Origin: Arabidopsis thaliana
Lineage: Eukaryota > Streptophyta > Magnoliopsida > Brassicales > Brassicaceae
Direction of reading: 5' to 3'
Length of the DNA: 64,000 nt
NCBI RefSeq assembly: GCF_000001735.4
Contig: NC_003075.7
Span: 14,571,001-14,635,000, forward strand
Shown here: positions 1-10,481 of the stretch, in pieces
Layout: each line of letters starts with the position of its first letter
How positions within the stretch are numbered: position 1 is the stretch's first letter
The notes under the pieces: model-generated
The model's database searches: none
Seen by the model: the letters and a program-made list of their open reading frames with translations, nothing else
Told to the model about the DNA's origin: nothing
Position numbers and translations under genes: made by a program

Positions 1-1962
1 TGATTGGACAGGGTGTGCTCCGTTTCCTGTTGATGCAGACTTGCTTCCTGGATACGTTGAAGGATATAGGTGTCCGTTTAGGATTCTTCCGCAAGGAGTA
101 AAACCTTGTTTGTCTAACACGGAAATGACAGAAATGCGTCGGCTTGCTAGGACAAGCCCTCCACATTTTGCTCTGGGTACGCATAAAATCATTGAATCTT
201 GCTTTCTTTTAGTAGTAGTAATATATGGTTTTCCAAGTGACTGTTTGTTTCTTCATTTATCTGGTTTAGGGAGGAGCAGAGAGTTACAAGGTCTGGCTAA
301 GGCAATGGTAAAGCTATGGGCAAAAAGTGCGATCGCCAAAATAGCAATCAAACGCGGTGTAGAAAATACGCGGAATGAGAGAATGGCAGAAGAACTTAAG
401 GTTTGATGAAAACATAAACTTCCATACATATTCAAACTCACCAATATTTTGCATGTGCTCACTTTGTTTATCTTATTCATTCTTGAAGAGACTTACCCGC
501 GGTGTACTTGTTTCGAGAAACAAGGAGTATATTGTCTTCTACAGAGGTAATGACTTCATGCCTCCTGCAGTGGCAGAGGCATTGACCGAGAGGCAAAAGG
601 AGATAACAGAAGTTCTTCAAGCCAAGGAGGATCAAGCCCGGGAAATGGCTTCAACAAGAGCCACACTCACATCACAAGCCAAATCGCCTAAAACCCAATT
701 ACTCGCTGGAACTCTTGCTGAGACTATAGCTGCAAGTTCTCGGTGGGCACCAAATGCAAGCAGCGTTGATATTGAGGAGTTAAAGAGAGAATCAGCTTCC
801 ATCAAAAGAGCTGCATTGATTAGAGATCTCGAGCTAAGGCTTCTTTATGTGAGTATCACCCTTTTTTTCTTTTGGTATCTGATTGCACAATTTTCTGTGC
901 CTAAAATTTGATGATCTCTTTTGTTTCAGGGAAAGCAAAAGTTGAGAAGAGCTGAGAGAGATTTAGCTAAAGTGCAGAAGGATCTTGACCCATCGGAACT
1001 CCCAACTGATTCAGAAATAATCACAGAAGAAGAGAGACTTCTTTACCGCAAAATTGGTTTGAGTATGGATCCGTTTCTTCTCTTAGGTAAGCACAAAGAC
1101 TGTTCTCACTCATGTGTCACGCTTAAAGCCAAAACGATGTGTAATAAGAATTTGTTTTCCTGTTCTTAAAACGTTATACAGGAAGACGAGAGGTGTATGA
1201 TGGTACCATAGAGAACATGCATTTACACTGGAAACATCGGGAGCTTGTAAAAGTGATAGTTAGAGGCAAATCTCTTCCACAAGTCAAACATATCGCCATC
1301 TCTTTGGAGGCTGAGAGTGGAGGAGTATTGGTATCCGTTGATAAAACCATGAAAGGCTATGCGATTATACTCTATCGCGGAAAGAATTATCAGATGCCAT
1401 TTCGGCTTAGGCCTTCAAACTTATTGACGAGAAAAAAGGCTTTTGCTCGATCCATTGAGCTTCAAAGAAGAGAAGTAATGATGATAATAATTTTACATGT
1501 AACTTGTGTAGATAATTTTCTGTTCTGATCAATATTGGTCTCTTTGTCTCTGACAGGCACTGAAGTATCATGTTGCAGACCTAGAGGAACGGATTGAGCT
1601 GTTGAAGACCGGACAGGTTTGATAAAACTTGAATGCTATTATAACATATCAATCTACTTTAAAATCCCTTATGAGTAAACAAACTATCATTGACAATTGA
1701 TCCAGGACGACGATATGGAAACCCGCAACAAAAGTGATGAAGAGGAAGAGAACTTGTATTTGAGAGTCGATGAATCTGATTTTTCTTCTGACGAGGTGAA
1801 ATGAAATCCTCCTGAATGTTCTTCATCAGCATTTGAAAATTTACTCGAACCATGGCATATCTGAGATATTTTTTTTTGAATCAGGATGAATCTCTGGAAT
1901 GGGAGTCAGAAAAGAATGAAACTTTCTTATCATCAGAGGGAAAAGAAGAAGAAGAAGCATGA
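1..1962 (+). CDS. CRM-domain (CRS1/YhbY) protein, 3' part
   Basis: Partial gene; the 5' part lies left of the window. By splice sites I read exons 1-176, 270-400, 489-848, 930-1086, 1182-1474, 1557-1616, 1706-1795 and 1885-1962 (TGA 1960-1962). Two CRM-type modules are visible: one ending in the [20 protein letters not shown] stretch (about 489-560) and a last one with the [20 protein letters not shown] signature (about 1200-1260) and [12 protein letters not shown]. The C-terminus is a Glu/Asp-rich tail. CRM domains bind RNA and, in plants, act in splicing of chloroplast or mitochondrial group II introns. The transit peptide cannot be seen here. It most resembles the CRS1 subfamily and is probably AT4G29750; its specific intron targets cannot be told from sequence. 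Confidence 0.9.
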
Positions 1963-3113
1963 ACGGGTAAACGATTTAGCAAACATTTTTTGGCTAAATC
2001 GTTTTACACAGGAATGGATCATGATTTGTAATTAGATAAACAATAAGGTGATGTATGAAATATATGTATTCAACAATCTATATGTTAGTTTTTATCTGTA
2101 TTAACTTGTGAAGTCTCTGATTAGAGTCGAAATTTCATTGCAAGATATTAAGGATCCAACAAATTTTCTGAAAGTTCCCAGTCTTCTTAATCCAAGTATT
2201 CAAATCTCTTGAAAAATATTTCTAATACAAAAATAATTCAAGACCCGCCAAACCGGTTGATGAAGGATCAATTAATATATAACGATTGATAAATTATAAT
2301 AGAGAAGATCCATATGTCTATTTACCATTCTTCAGTTTCTCTTGCAACTTCAATACGCATGTGTCCTAGTTTCCCATCCATGGTTTTCCTTACTATTGCT
2401 CTGTGATCACCCTCCAAACACCTAGCTGAAGGAGCATCACCATCATACCTGTAACTTATGTAGAATATTAGCTTACAAAATTTTGTATCATGCTAGCTCT
2501 TTTTTTAAATTGAGCTTTACTCTTATTACTTAATTTCATAGGACGTGCTCGTGCTCGTGTTAAGGAATTCTGAAAACGACATCTGGTAGTATAAAGGGAA
2601 ATAGGGTTACACGCGAGTGCTTTCTCATTTGGCAACTTTCTCTGATTTTTCTCTACGCGAGCGGCGATTGCGACTATCATTTCCTTGTGAATTCTCGTCT
2701 GTCTCCGGTAACTTTCTCTCCATTTTGCTAGCTCTGTTGTTAGCTTGTTACGCATTATGCTCGTAGTTTGGCCTGTCTCAGTGCGATTAGTGAACCAGTA
2801 ATGAACTTTAAGTAACGTTTTAGGGTTTTAATTTTTCCTTGGTTGAATGATGTAAACCCTTCTTTAGGTTAAAGGAGCTATTCAACGTTTGTTTGGTTTA
2901 TAGTCTATAGCTTCTCGCTCGACCTCTGCAACTTAAAAATGGTTATGTTTATGTCAAAACTTGAAACCATGTTTATGCTTGATACTTGGGTCTTTTTGGC
3001 TCTGCTTTATATGTGTCTTCTTTCCTCTATGTGTTTTTCTGCTTGATTCTGCTGGATTATGAATATCTTTCTTCTGCTTGCTTCTACTTGAAACCAGGGA
3101 TAAGTGATTGCAG
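1963..3113 (+). other. Intergenic DNA plus leader of first HTT-family gene
   Basis: About 500 bases of 3' flank of the CRM gene, then the promoter and leader of the next gene. A 5' UTR exon appears to end at 2707 (CTCCG followed by gtaact). The same exon end and intron start recur at 4940/4941 in the tandem copy, which supports a leader intron ending at 3096 or 3113. No other coding signal seen. Confidence 0.55.
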
Positions 3114-4148
3114 ATGGCTGAGCGATTATTACAATCTATGTCAAGGGTGGCTGGCCGATGTCATCCAGATTGCGTAAAAGCAAGTGATGAGCAAGAAGAT
3201 TACCGTAAATTCTCAAATCCTTTTGAACTGACTCGTTTTCATATGAATAGGTTCAGTATATGAATTGACTACAACATTTTCATCTTTTGTTGTTGTTGTT
3301 TGGCAGATGCATCTCAAAATGCAGCTTTGGTAGCTGTGAATCTGATTAGCTCTGCAAGGTTAATACTGAAACTCGACGCTGAGTTTACTGAGTACTCAGC
3401 TCAGTTTTTGATGGACAATGCTGGAAAGGAAGACGACCCGGGAGAAGTGGATCAACAACGCAATCAGGTCACGACCGAAAACTGCCTTCGCTACTTGGCC
3501 GAAAACGTTTGGACCAAGAAGGAAAATGGGCAGGGAGGAATGGATCAACAACGCCCTGTGCTCACTGTCAAAGACTGCTTGGAACTTGCTTTTAAAAAAG
3601 GGCTGCCGAGAAGAGAACACTGGGCACATTTGGGATGTACCTTCAAGGCTCCCCCATTTGCTTGTCAGATACCTCGCGTTCCTGTGAAAGGAGAAGTGGT
3701 TGAGGTTAAGACTTTTGATGAAGCATTCAAGCTGTTGGTGCATCAACCCATTGGAGCAAAACTGCATTTGTTCAGTCCGCAGATTGATAATGTTGGAGAG
3801 GTTAAGTGTTGTAAGTTAAATTTCAAAATCTTAAGAGATTAGTGACAAAGTTTTGTTCTAATCTTGTTCATCTTTTTTTATGTGTGATAGGGAGTTTACA
3901 AAGGCCTCACGACAGGTAATGAAACACACTATGTTGGACTTAGAGATGTGCTAATAGCTTCAGTGGAGGAGTTCGAGGGAGATTCTGTTGCTATTGTGAA
4001 GATCTGCTACAAGAAGAAGCTTTCATTTATCAAAGTGTCTTTGAGCGTTAGGTTTCTCTCAGTAGCACATGATGGTGATAAGTCTAAGTTCATAGCGCCA
4101 ACAGGTCTGCTTGTTGACTTCTGTGTCCCGCGCTTATCTATCAACTAA
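3114..4148 (+). CDS. HTT-family protein, TAS1 ta-siRNA target (upstream tandem copy)
   Basis: Exons 3114-3204, 3307-3800 and 3891-4148 give 280 aa starting MAERLLQSMS. No known catalytic domain recognised. The protein has an internal duplication: a DQQR....T...CL block occurs around 3450-3500 and again around 3540-3585. It is a tandem paralogue of the gene at 5371-6465, with the same exon count and an identical exon-2 length (494 nt). The last exon carries a near-perfect TAS1-derived siRNA (siR255) target site at 3925-3945. The family is silenced by TAS1 ta-siRNAs, and some members are heat-induced thermotolerance factors. The 5' flank lacks the perfect heat-shock element seen before the downstream copy. 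Probably AT4G29760; molecular function is unclear. Confidence 0.88.
3925..3945 (+). promoter_or_regulatory. TAS1 siR255 target site in coding exon 3
   Basis: The core ATGTTGGACTTAGAG matches the reverse complement of TAS1 siR255 as I remember it. Differences are confined to the ends: two mismatches near the siRNA 3' end and a G:U pair at siRNA base 1. The site lies in the codons for HYVGLRD. Confidence 0.75.
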
Positions 4149-4860
4149 ACCAAAAGCTGAGATCTTGGTAAGTATCTGGACTATATGCTAGATGTGGAAC
4201 TTGTTTGTGGTGCTACAATAAGAGTTGTTTTATGAGACTATTTTCTTTAAGTTAAGAAGTCAAGTATCTTGAAAACCATATCCTATTTGTGGAACTTGTT
4301 TGTTGTCCGACATTATGATTGTCTTAGGATGAACTTTTATCTATAAGTTGAAGAAGTATTTGAACTTGTTTATCATTCCAAATTACTGTTGCCCAAATTT
4401 GAAGGGATCTTTTCAAGCTTCTGAATTCATAATTGGATTTGCTCATAGTTTAGTGAGTTCTTCTATATAGATTACACAATAATGATTGTATTATCCGTGT
4501 TTACCAATATAATTTTAGTGAAAAATGCAATGTAAAGTTTTACTGAGAAATGAGAAGAATTGAGTCACCAAGCTGATGGTACATACTACATAAGATAGAC
4601 TACTAAGAATTTTACATTGACCAGTAGAAATCTTCAAATCTCTATAAAGTGGCCCAAAATAAAAACGATTTAAAATTGCATAAACGATGTTGTTGTTTAA
4701 GCCTTCAACATTGGCAAATGATGGCAATCTCAGAAAAAGGAGTCATGGCAATCTCAGAAAAAGGAGTCATGGCAACGAAAATTGACAAAAACGGCGTCGT
4801 ATTGAGGGTTAAAAGTTGAAGTCCCTAAACCGTCATCGTATTGGAACTACGCTGAGGGGG
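4149..4860. other. Spacer between tandem HTT-family copies
   Basis: 3' flank of the first copy and promoter of the second. No ORF of note. It holds a perfect 24-bp tandem duplication (4721-4744 and 4745-4768). Confidence 0.6.
4721..4768. repeat. Perfect 24-bp tandem duplication
   Basis: 4721-4744 is repeated exactly at 4745-4768, followed by the first seven bases of a third copy (ATGGCAA). It lies about 100 bp upstream of the heat-shock element of the downstream HTT gene. Confidence 0.9.
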
Positions 4861-4869
4861 AAATAAGCT

Positions 4870-4882
4870 TTCGCGAAGCTTC
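4870..4882 (+). promoter_or_regulatory. Perfect three-unit heat-shock element
   Basis: TTCGCGAAGCTTC fits TTCnnGAAnnTTC exactly. It lies about 60 bp upstream of the leader intron donor at 4941, so at or just before the likely transcription start of the downstream HTT gene. HsfA1a is reported to activate HTT1 directly. Confidence 0.75.
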
Positions 4883-5370
4883 GAGAGTTAAGGCGACATT
4901 TCACTGAGTTTTCTCTACGCGACGTAGATCTGTGTCTCCGGTAACTTTCTCTTCATTTTTTCTTTCTCTGTTGGATTATTTTACTTTTTTTTTTGGCTTT
5001 GTTACGGAACCTGCTCATGATTTGACCTAGTGAACTCTTAGTAACGTTTTAGGGTTTTAACTTTTTTTCTTGGATGAATGATGCTGGGTCCTTCTTTATG
5101 TTAGAGTTGTTCTTTGTTTAAAGAAGTTATCAACGTCAGTTTGCTTTAGTTTATAAAGCTTCTCGTTCGACGATTTTTCCTCTGCAACTAGAAATGGTGG
5201 TTCTGTTTATGTCAATACTAGAAACCGTGTATATGCTTAGCTACTTAGGTCTTGTTTTGGTTTTGCTTTATAGATATCTTGTTTCTGAATGTTTTCTTCT
5301 GCTTGATTGTGCTGGATTTGTGAATGTCTTCTTTTGTTTGTTTCTACTTAAAACCAGGAGTTCATCGCAG

Positions 5371-6465
5371 ATGGAGTCATTGTTAGAATGTTTTGCAATC
5401 ACGGATGGCAAATGTCATCCCGATTGCTTAAAAGCAAACAATGAGCAAGAAGATTACGGTATATTATCAAATCTTGAATCTTAAATTTACTTTCTTTGCA
5501 TCATTATAAGAAACTGTGATTTGGTTTTAACTGTTATTAACTCTCGTTTTAACACGTTCAATCTAAATCCTTTTGAAATAATCAGATGCGTTGACTTATA
5601 ACATTTTTATCTTTCTTTTTGTCTTGCAGATGCATGTCAATCTGCAGCTTTGGTAGCTGTGAGTTTGATTAGCTCTGCACGTGTTATCTTCAAGATCGAC
5701 TCTAAGTATACTGAGTACTCACCTCAGTATTTGGTGGATAACGTTGGGAAGGAAGAAGTTGAGGGAGAAATGGATCAACCAAGCTGTCAGTACACTGTCG
5801 GAAACCTCCTTAGTTACTTGGTGGAAAACGTTTGGACCAAGAAGGAAGTTAGGCAGAGAGAAATGGATCAACAACGCCGTGAGTTCACTGTCAAAGACTG
5901 CTTTGAATTTGCTTTTAAAAAAGGGCTTCCAAGAAATGGACATTGGGCGCATGTGGGATGTATATTCCCGGTTCCTCCATTTGCTTGTCAAATACCTCGC
6001 GTTCCCATGAAAGGAGAAGTGATTGAGGCTGCAAATGTGAGTGAAGCGTTGAAGCTGGGTATGCAACAACCAGCGGCAGCAAGGCTGCATTTGTTCAGTC
6101 CAGAGTTTGATCTTGTTGGAGAGGTAAAGTGATGTTACTTAAATTTCAAAATTTTCAGAGATTATTGAATTTTTTTTGATCTAATCTTGTTGATTTTTTT
6201 GTGTGTGTGGTAGGGTATTTACGATGGCCCGTCAGGTAATGAAACACGATATGTTGGACTTAGAGATGTGCTCATGGTTGAGGCGGAGAAGATCAAGGGA
6301 GAAACTGTTTTTACTGTGCAGATATGCTACAAGAAGAAGACTTCATTTGTCAAAGTGTCTACGAGAAGTATGATTCTCCCGCTTAATGGTGACGACGAGT
6401 CTCAGGTCACAGAGCCAGCATGTCTACTTGTTGACTTCTGTATCCCACGTTTTTCTATCAACTAA
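5371..6465 (+). CDS. HTT1: HEAT-INDUCED TAS1 TARGET 1
   Basis: Exons 5371-5458, 5630-6123 and 6214-6465 give 277 aa starting MESLLECFAI. A leader exon ends at 4940 and its intron ends just before the ATG (AG at 5357 or 5370). The protein parallels the upstream copy throughout, including the KCHPDCLKA start block, the duplicated MDQ....TV block, ENVWTKKE, FACQIPR and the LLVDFC.PR.SIN end. It carries the TAS1 siR255 site at 6245-6265. From the literature, HTT1 (AT4G29770) is up-regulated by heat, repressed by TAS1 ta-siRNAs, and acts as a cofactor in HsfA1a/Hsp70 thermotolerance. The perfect heat-shock element at 4870 agrees with this. No enzymatic domain seen. Confidence 0.9.
6245..6265 (+). 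promoter_or_regulatory. TAS1 siR255 target site in HTT1 exon 3
   Basis: Same core as the site at 3925 (ATGTTGGACTTAGAG). The mismatch towards the siRNA 3' half falls at a different base from that in the upstream copy. Core pairing is complete. Confidence 0.75.
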
Positions 6466-8858
6466 CCAAGTGAGCTGAGATCTTGGTAAGTATCTGGAGA
6501 AGTTTATGCTAGTTTGTCGTTCCTATATTAAGAATGTTTTATCAGACTTATATTTTATGTTTAAGAAGTGAAGTATCTTGAAAACCGTATGCTTGTTGTG
6601 GAACTCAGTTTGTGGTCTGAAATTAAGATTTGTTTTATGAGACTTTTATCTGTGTTTTAAGAAGTTGATCGCTACTACTTTCTAAAGATATATTTAGAAT
6701 CTATCTGTTGAATGTGACACCAATTGTGAGGATTAGTATTTTACTATTTTAAAAGGGCAGGAGCATATTGAAGACCAAAAATTTGTTGACTATTGTAAAC
6801 TGGCTAGTGGCTAATAGTCAACTGATATTGTGGCTATGTCAACGGTCAACGTGACGATTGGAACAGACAAAAGGCATGGTTCACTCCAAGCCCAAGTCAC
6901 CGATTTATTTATTTATACCCAACTCAATTACCATACATAACTCAAAAGAGACATATGCCATTGCCGACTAGAAAAAAAAACGACTCTAAACTAAAAAGAT
7001 AGAATTTCGTTTTTCTTGTATAGGTAGACTTTTATTCATCTTCACAACAACCAAATTTGGCTGCAAAGTATTTATAACGTTTAATTTGTTACGTTGTACT
7101 GCTGCGGTACAAATTTGAAGATTCTAAGAATGTCTTTTCATGATGCTGTTGAAACACGGATTAATGTTGAAGCTTTATTTTAATTGACATAAGAGTTTTC
7201 ATGATATGCTACTACTACTACTACTAGTAGGAGGACAAAATGTAAATGTGTTAGATTCTCTTTTACAAATAAGGAAATAACAAATTTATGCTTATCCAGA
7301 CTTATCCAAAAGCCAAAAATATCTACGCAATAGATAGTACTAATTTTGTGTATAATAAACATGAGATCTTTGGACAAGTAACTTCTTAAGACATAAATAC
7401 ACTATTTTGCATAAACAAGAAACTTGGCTTCCGTTTTCTTCTCATGAAAAGCTTATTTGCTTGCACAGCTCAGCTCAGAAGTCAGAATCAGAACTCGTAA
7501 GATACATCCCTCTCGAAGAGCCTACCATCTTTATCGCGTTACAACAAAATTACCAAAATCTGCCACTTCCAAGAAACTTCTGAGATCCTCTTCTGGAAAC
7601 GTGTTTTTTCCTCAAAAGTAACAACAAAATAAGAAAGACACGAAAGAGCCTCATTATTTATTTAAACATATTAAGAATATTCCTATTGAAGACAAAGGCA
7701 TACAAAGGCACCAACCATGCCCCCTTACCGCGTAAATCTATAAAAAAAACATACAAAATCAAATATAAACAACTAATAAGAATATTATTTTGGACTCGAC
7801 GATTAAATGTTTTTAATTATTGTATTGTGTTGGGTTTTTTTTTTTTTTTTTTTTCTTTTTTAACTTTTACGCCAGAAATTCTACAATCCCTTGGAAGTTA
7901 TTTTTACTTATAACTTCTTAGTCCAAAACATGATAAACGAAATTAACGTTCTCTCCAACGGCTAATTAAATAACCATTAAAAGTTTGAATTAACTACTTC
8001 AAATTTTAAATGTGTAGTTGGAAAAAATAATCTGAAAATGGATTGGTAAGTTCCTAAATAATCGACCAATTCTCTTCTTACTAAAACAATAAGCTAGAAC
8101 AATTTTTTATAGACCAATTCTTTTTTTATTTTAATGAATCTCAATATAGTCAATACTCATACATAAAAAACAGAAAAATATAACCTAGTCACATCTATAT
8201 AAAATAGAGCCAGTTTTTTTTTTTTTTTTTTTATAATCATAAGATAATAATAAGACTAGTAAACCAATTTCCTTTACTCATCAAATGTCATAGAAAAGAC
8301 TAATAAATTAAACTCACAAGGATTTAATGCCAAATCTTCTAGTTGATATATATCTAAATCCAGTATTACTAAATTAGTTTGTACTTGCACTATGCATATC
8401 GAATCTAATATATATAAGGCTTAATAAAACATGTGTTTCTTTTTGTCTTTTATCAAAAACAAGATTTACGCGGTGCAATCTCAATAAAACAGTAACGAGT
8501 AAACGCTTTATCTAATCAAAAATAATAATAAAATAATCTGCAAAAAAGAAAGTCAAGTCACCGTCAAACCCATCCCGCTTAGCTTACCGCGTTCACACCT
8601 TCACGCGCTTCCTTCGTCCTTTGCGTCTCTCTCTATTTTTTTACAAACACAGACAAATAAACCTTTTTCATATATATATATCGTCTGAAACCAAAACCAA
8701 AACCATAAAACTCAAAAATCTTTGGTCTTCAAACTTCAAACACTTGAGAAAAAAGCTTTTGATTTCACATCTTAATCTAACAAGTCAAACACTTTTCAAA
8801 CCACAAAATTCGTCAAAGCTCTGAAACAAATAAACATTTTTTAATTTCTCCCTTTTTA
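6466..8858. other. Intergenic region, promoter of transposase-derived gene
   Basis: AT-rich, without a credible gene. Contains a (CTA)n microsatellite near 7207-7227, long T runs near 7828-7854 and 8214-8232, and scattered CGCG-core elements (7535, 7728, 8468, 8588, 8603) upstream of the gene at 8859. A TATA-like TATATATATAT lies near 8670. The apparent ORF from 8621 has no ATG. Confidence 0.55.
8588..8607 (+). promoter_or_regulatory. CGCG-box / rapid stress response elements
   Basis: CCGCGTT (8587-8593) and ACGCGC (8603-8608) match the vCGCGb consensus bound by CAMTA factors (RSRE core CGCGTT). Both lie 65-85 bp upstream of the TATA-like tract. Further cores are at 8468-8473 and 7728-7733. 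Confidence 0.45.
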
Positions 8859-10481
8859 ATGGAAATCTCTTCTTTCCCATTTCCATACCTACAAGACGAC
8901 GAGTGTTCCCATTTCCTTGGTCTATTTCAAGACATGGACTCTTCTCCTTCTACTTTCGGATTAGAAGGTTTTAATAGCAACGACAATAATACTAATCAAA
9001 AGAAACGCCCAAGAAAAGACGACGAAGGCGGTGGTGGTGGCGGCGGAGGAACAGAAGTTCTAGGAGCTGTTAATGGTAATAATAAGGCTGCTTTTGGAGA
9101 TATACTCGCGACGCTTCTGTTGTTAGACGAGGAAGCTAAACAGCAACAAGAACAGTGGGATTTTGAATTTATTAAAGAGAAGTCTTTACTTGAAGCTAAT
9201 CATAAGAAGAAAGTGAAAACAATGGATGGTTATTACAATCAAATGCAAGATCATTACTCTGCAGCTGGTGAAACCGATGGTTCGCGTTCAAAACGCGCAC
9301 GGAAAACCGCGGTTGCGGCTGTGGTTTCCGCGGTAGCTTCCGGGGCGGACACAACCGGTTTAGCTGCTCCGGTTCCGACCGCGGATATCGCTAGCGGTTC
9401 CGGGTCAGGACCGAGTCATAGGAGGTTATGGGTTAAAGAACGAACCACGGACTGGTGGGACAGAGTAAGCCGGCCTGATTTTCCAGAAGACGAGTTTCGG
9501 CGAGAGTTCCGTATGAGCAAATCGACGTTTAACCTAATATGCGAGGAGCTAGATACGACGGTGACGAAGAAAAACACGATGTTAAGAGACGCGATTCCAG
9601 CTCCAAAACGCGTAGGCGTTTGCGTTTGGCGTTTGGCGACAGGAGCTCCGCTTCGCCACGTGTCGGAGCGTTTCGGTCTGGGAATCTCAACTTGCCACAA
9701 ACTAGTCATCGAAGTCTGCCGCGCGATCTACGACGTTCTCATGCCCAAGTATCTCCTCTGGCCGTCGGATTCAGAGATAAACTCAACGAAAGCCAAATTC
9801 GAATCGGTCCACAAAATACCAAACGTCGTCGGATCAATCTACACCACACATATTCCGATCATCGCTCCGAAAGTCCACGTGGCGGCGTATTTTAACAAGA
9901 GACACACGGAGAGGAATCAGAAGACGTCGTACTCGATAACAGTACAAGGAGTGGTCAACGCCGACGGGATCTTCACCGACGTTTGTATCGGAAACCCAGG
10001 ATCTCTCACCGACGATCAGATCCTGGAGAAATCTTCGCTTTCACGGCAAAGAGCGGCGCGTGGGATGTTACGTGACAGCTGGATAGTTGGAAACTCTGGG
10101 TTTCCGTTGACTGATTATCTTCTTGTACCGTACACGAGACAGAATCTGACGTGGACGCAGCACGCGTTTAACGAGAGTATCGGAGAGATTCAGGGGATTG
10201 CGACGGCTGCGTTTGAGAGGCTCAAAGGACGGTGGGCTTGTTTGCAGAAACGGACGGAGGTGAAGCTTCAGGATCTGCCGTACGTGCTTGGAGCTTGTTG
10301 TGTGTTGCATAACATTTGTGAGATGAGGAAGGAGGAGATGTTGCCGGAGTTGAAGTTTGAGGTTTTTGATGATGTGGCGGTGCCGGAGAATAATATCCGA
10401 TCTGCTAGTGCGGTTAATACGAGGGATCATATCTCTCACAATCTCTTGCATCGTGGACTTGCCGGGACAAGAACTCTATAG
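8859..10481 (+). CDS. Domesticated PIF/Harbinger transposase-like (HARBI1-like) protein
   Basis: Intronless, 540 aa. N-terminal half: low-complexity and nuclear-type, with a KKRPRKDD basic patch (48-55), an eight-glycine run (57-64) and SKRARK. From about residue 190 a WVKERTTDWWDR block and a helix-turn-helix-like part are followed by a DDE_Tnp_4 nuclease fold (about 325-500). The expected DDE residues are largely lost: Asp of the GxIDGTHI motif is Tyr328 (GSIYTTHI), and Glu of the VERAFxRLK motif is Thr449 (IATAAFERLK). Asp385 in GSLTDD remains. It is therefore probably not a transposase but a co-opted DNA- or chromatin-binding protein, as ALP1 is. No terminal inverted repeats or element structure seen around it. 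Probably AT4G29780, which I recall as a rapidly stress-induced transcript. Confidence 0.9.
   Translation: MEISSFPFPYLQDDECSHFLGLFQDMDSSPSTFGLEGFNSNDNNTNQKKRPRKDDEGGGGGGGGTEVLGAVNGNNKAAFGDILATLLLLDEEAKQQQEQWDFEFIKEKSLLEANHKKKVKTMDGYYNQMQDHYSAAGETDGSRSKRARKTAVAAVVSAVASGADTTGLAAPVPTADIASGSGSGPSHRRLWVKERTTDWWDRVSRPDFPEDEFRREFRMSKSTFNLICEELDTTVTKKNTMLRDAIPAPKRVGVCVWRLATGAPLRHVSERFGLGISTCHKLVIEVCRAIYDVLMPKYLLWPSDSEINSTKAKFESVHKIPNVVGSIYTTHIPIIAPKVHVAAYFNKRHTERNQKTSYSITVQGVVNADGIFTDVCIGNPGSLTDDQILEKSSLSRQRAARGMLRDSWIVGNSGFPLTDYLLVPYTRQNLTWTQHAFNESIGEIQGIATAAFERLKGRWACLQKRTEVKLQDLPYVLGACCVLHNICEMRKEEMLPELKFEVFDDVAVPENNIRSASAVNTRDHISHNLLHRGLAGTRTL

Noticed and set aside
7207..7227. (CTA)n run as a regulatory or structural element
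   Set aside because: Ordinary short microsatellite in intergenic DNA.
8621..8824. 67-codon ORF before the transposase-derived gene
   Set aside because: It begins with TTG, not ATG, and lies in the 5' leader of the gene at 8859.
10068..10451. 127-codon minus-strand ORF inside the transposase-derived gene
   Set aside because: Antisense shadow of a real, GC-richer coding region; peptide has no family resemblance.
8859..10481. An active Harbinger transposon
   Set aside because: Catalytic residues are substituted and no terminal inverted repeats or Myb-like partner ORF are seen nearby.
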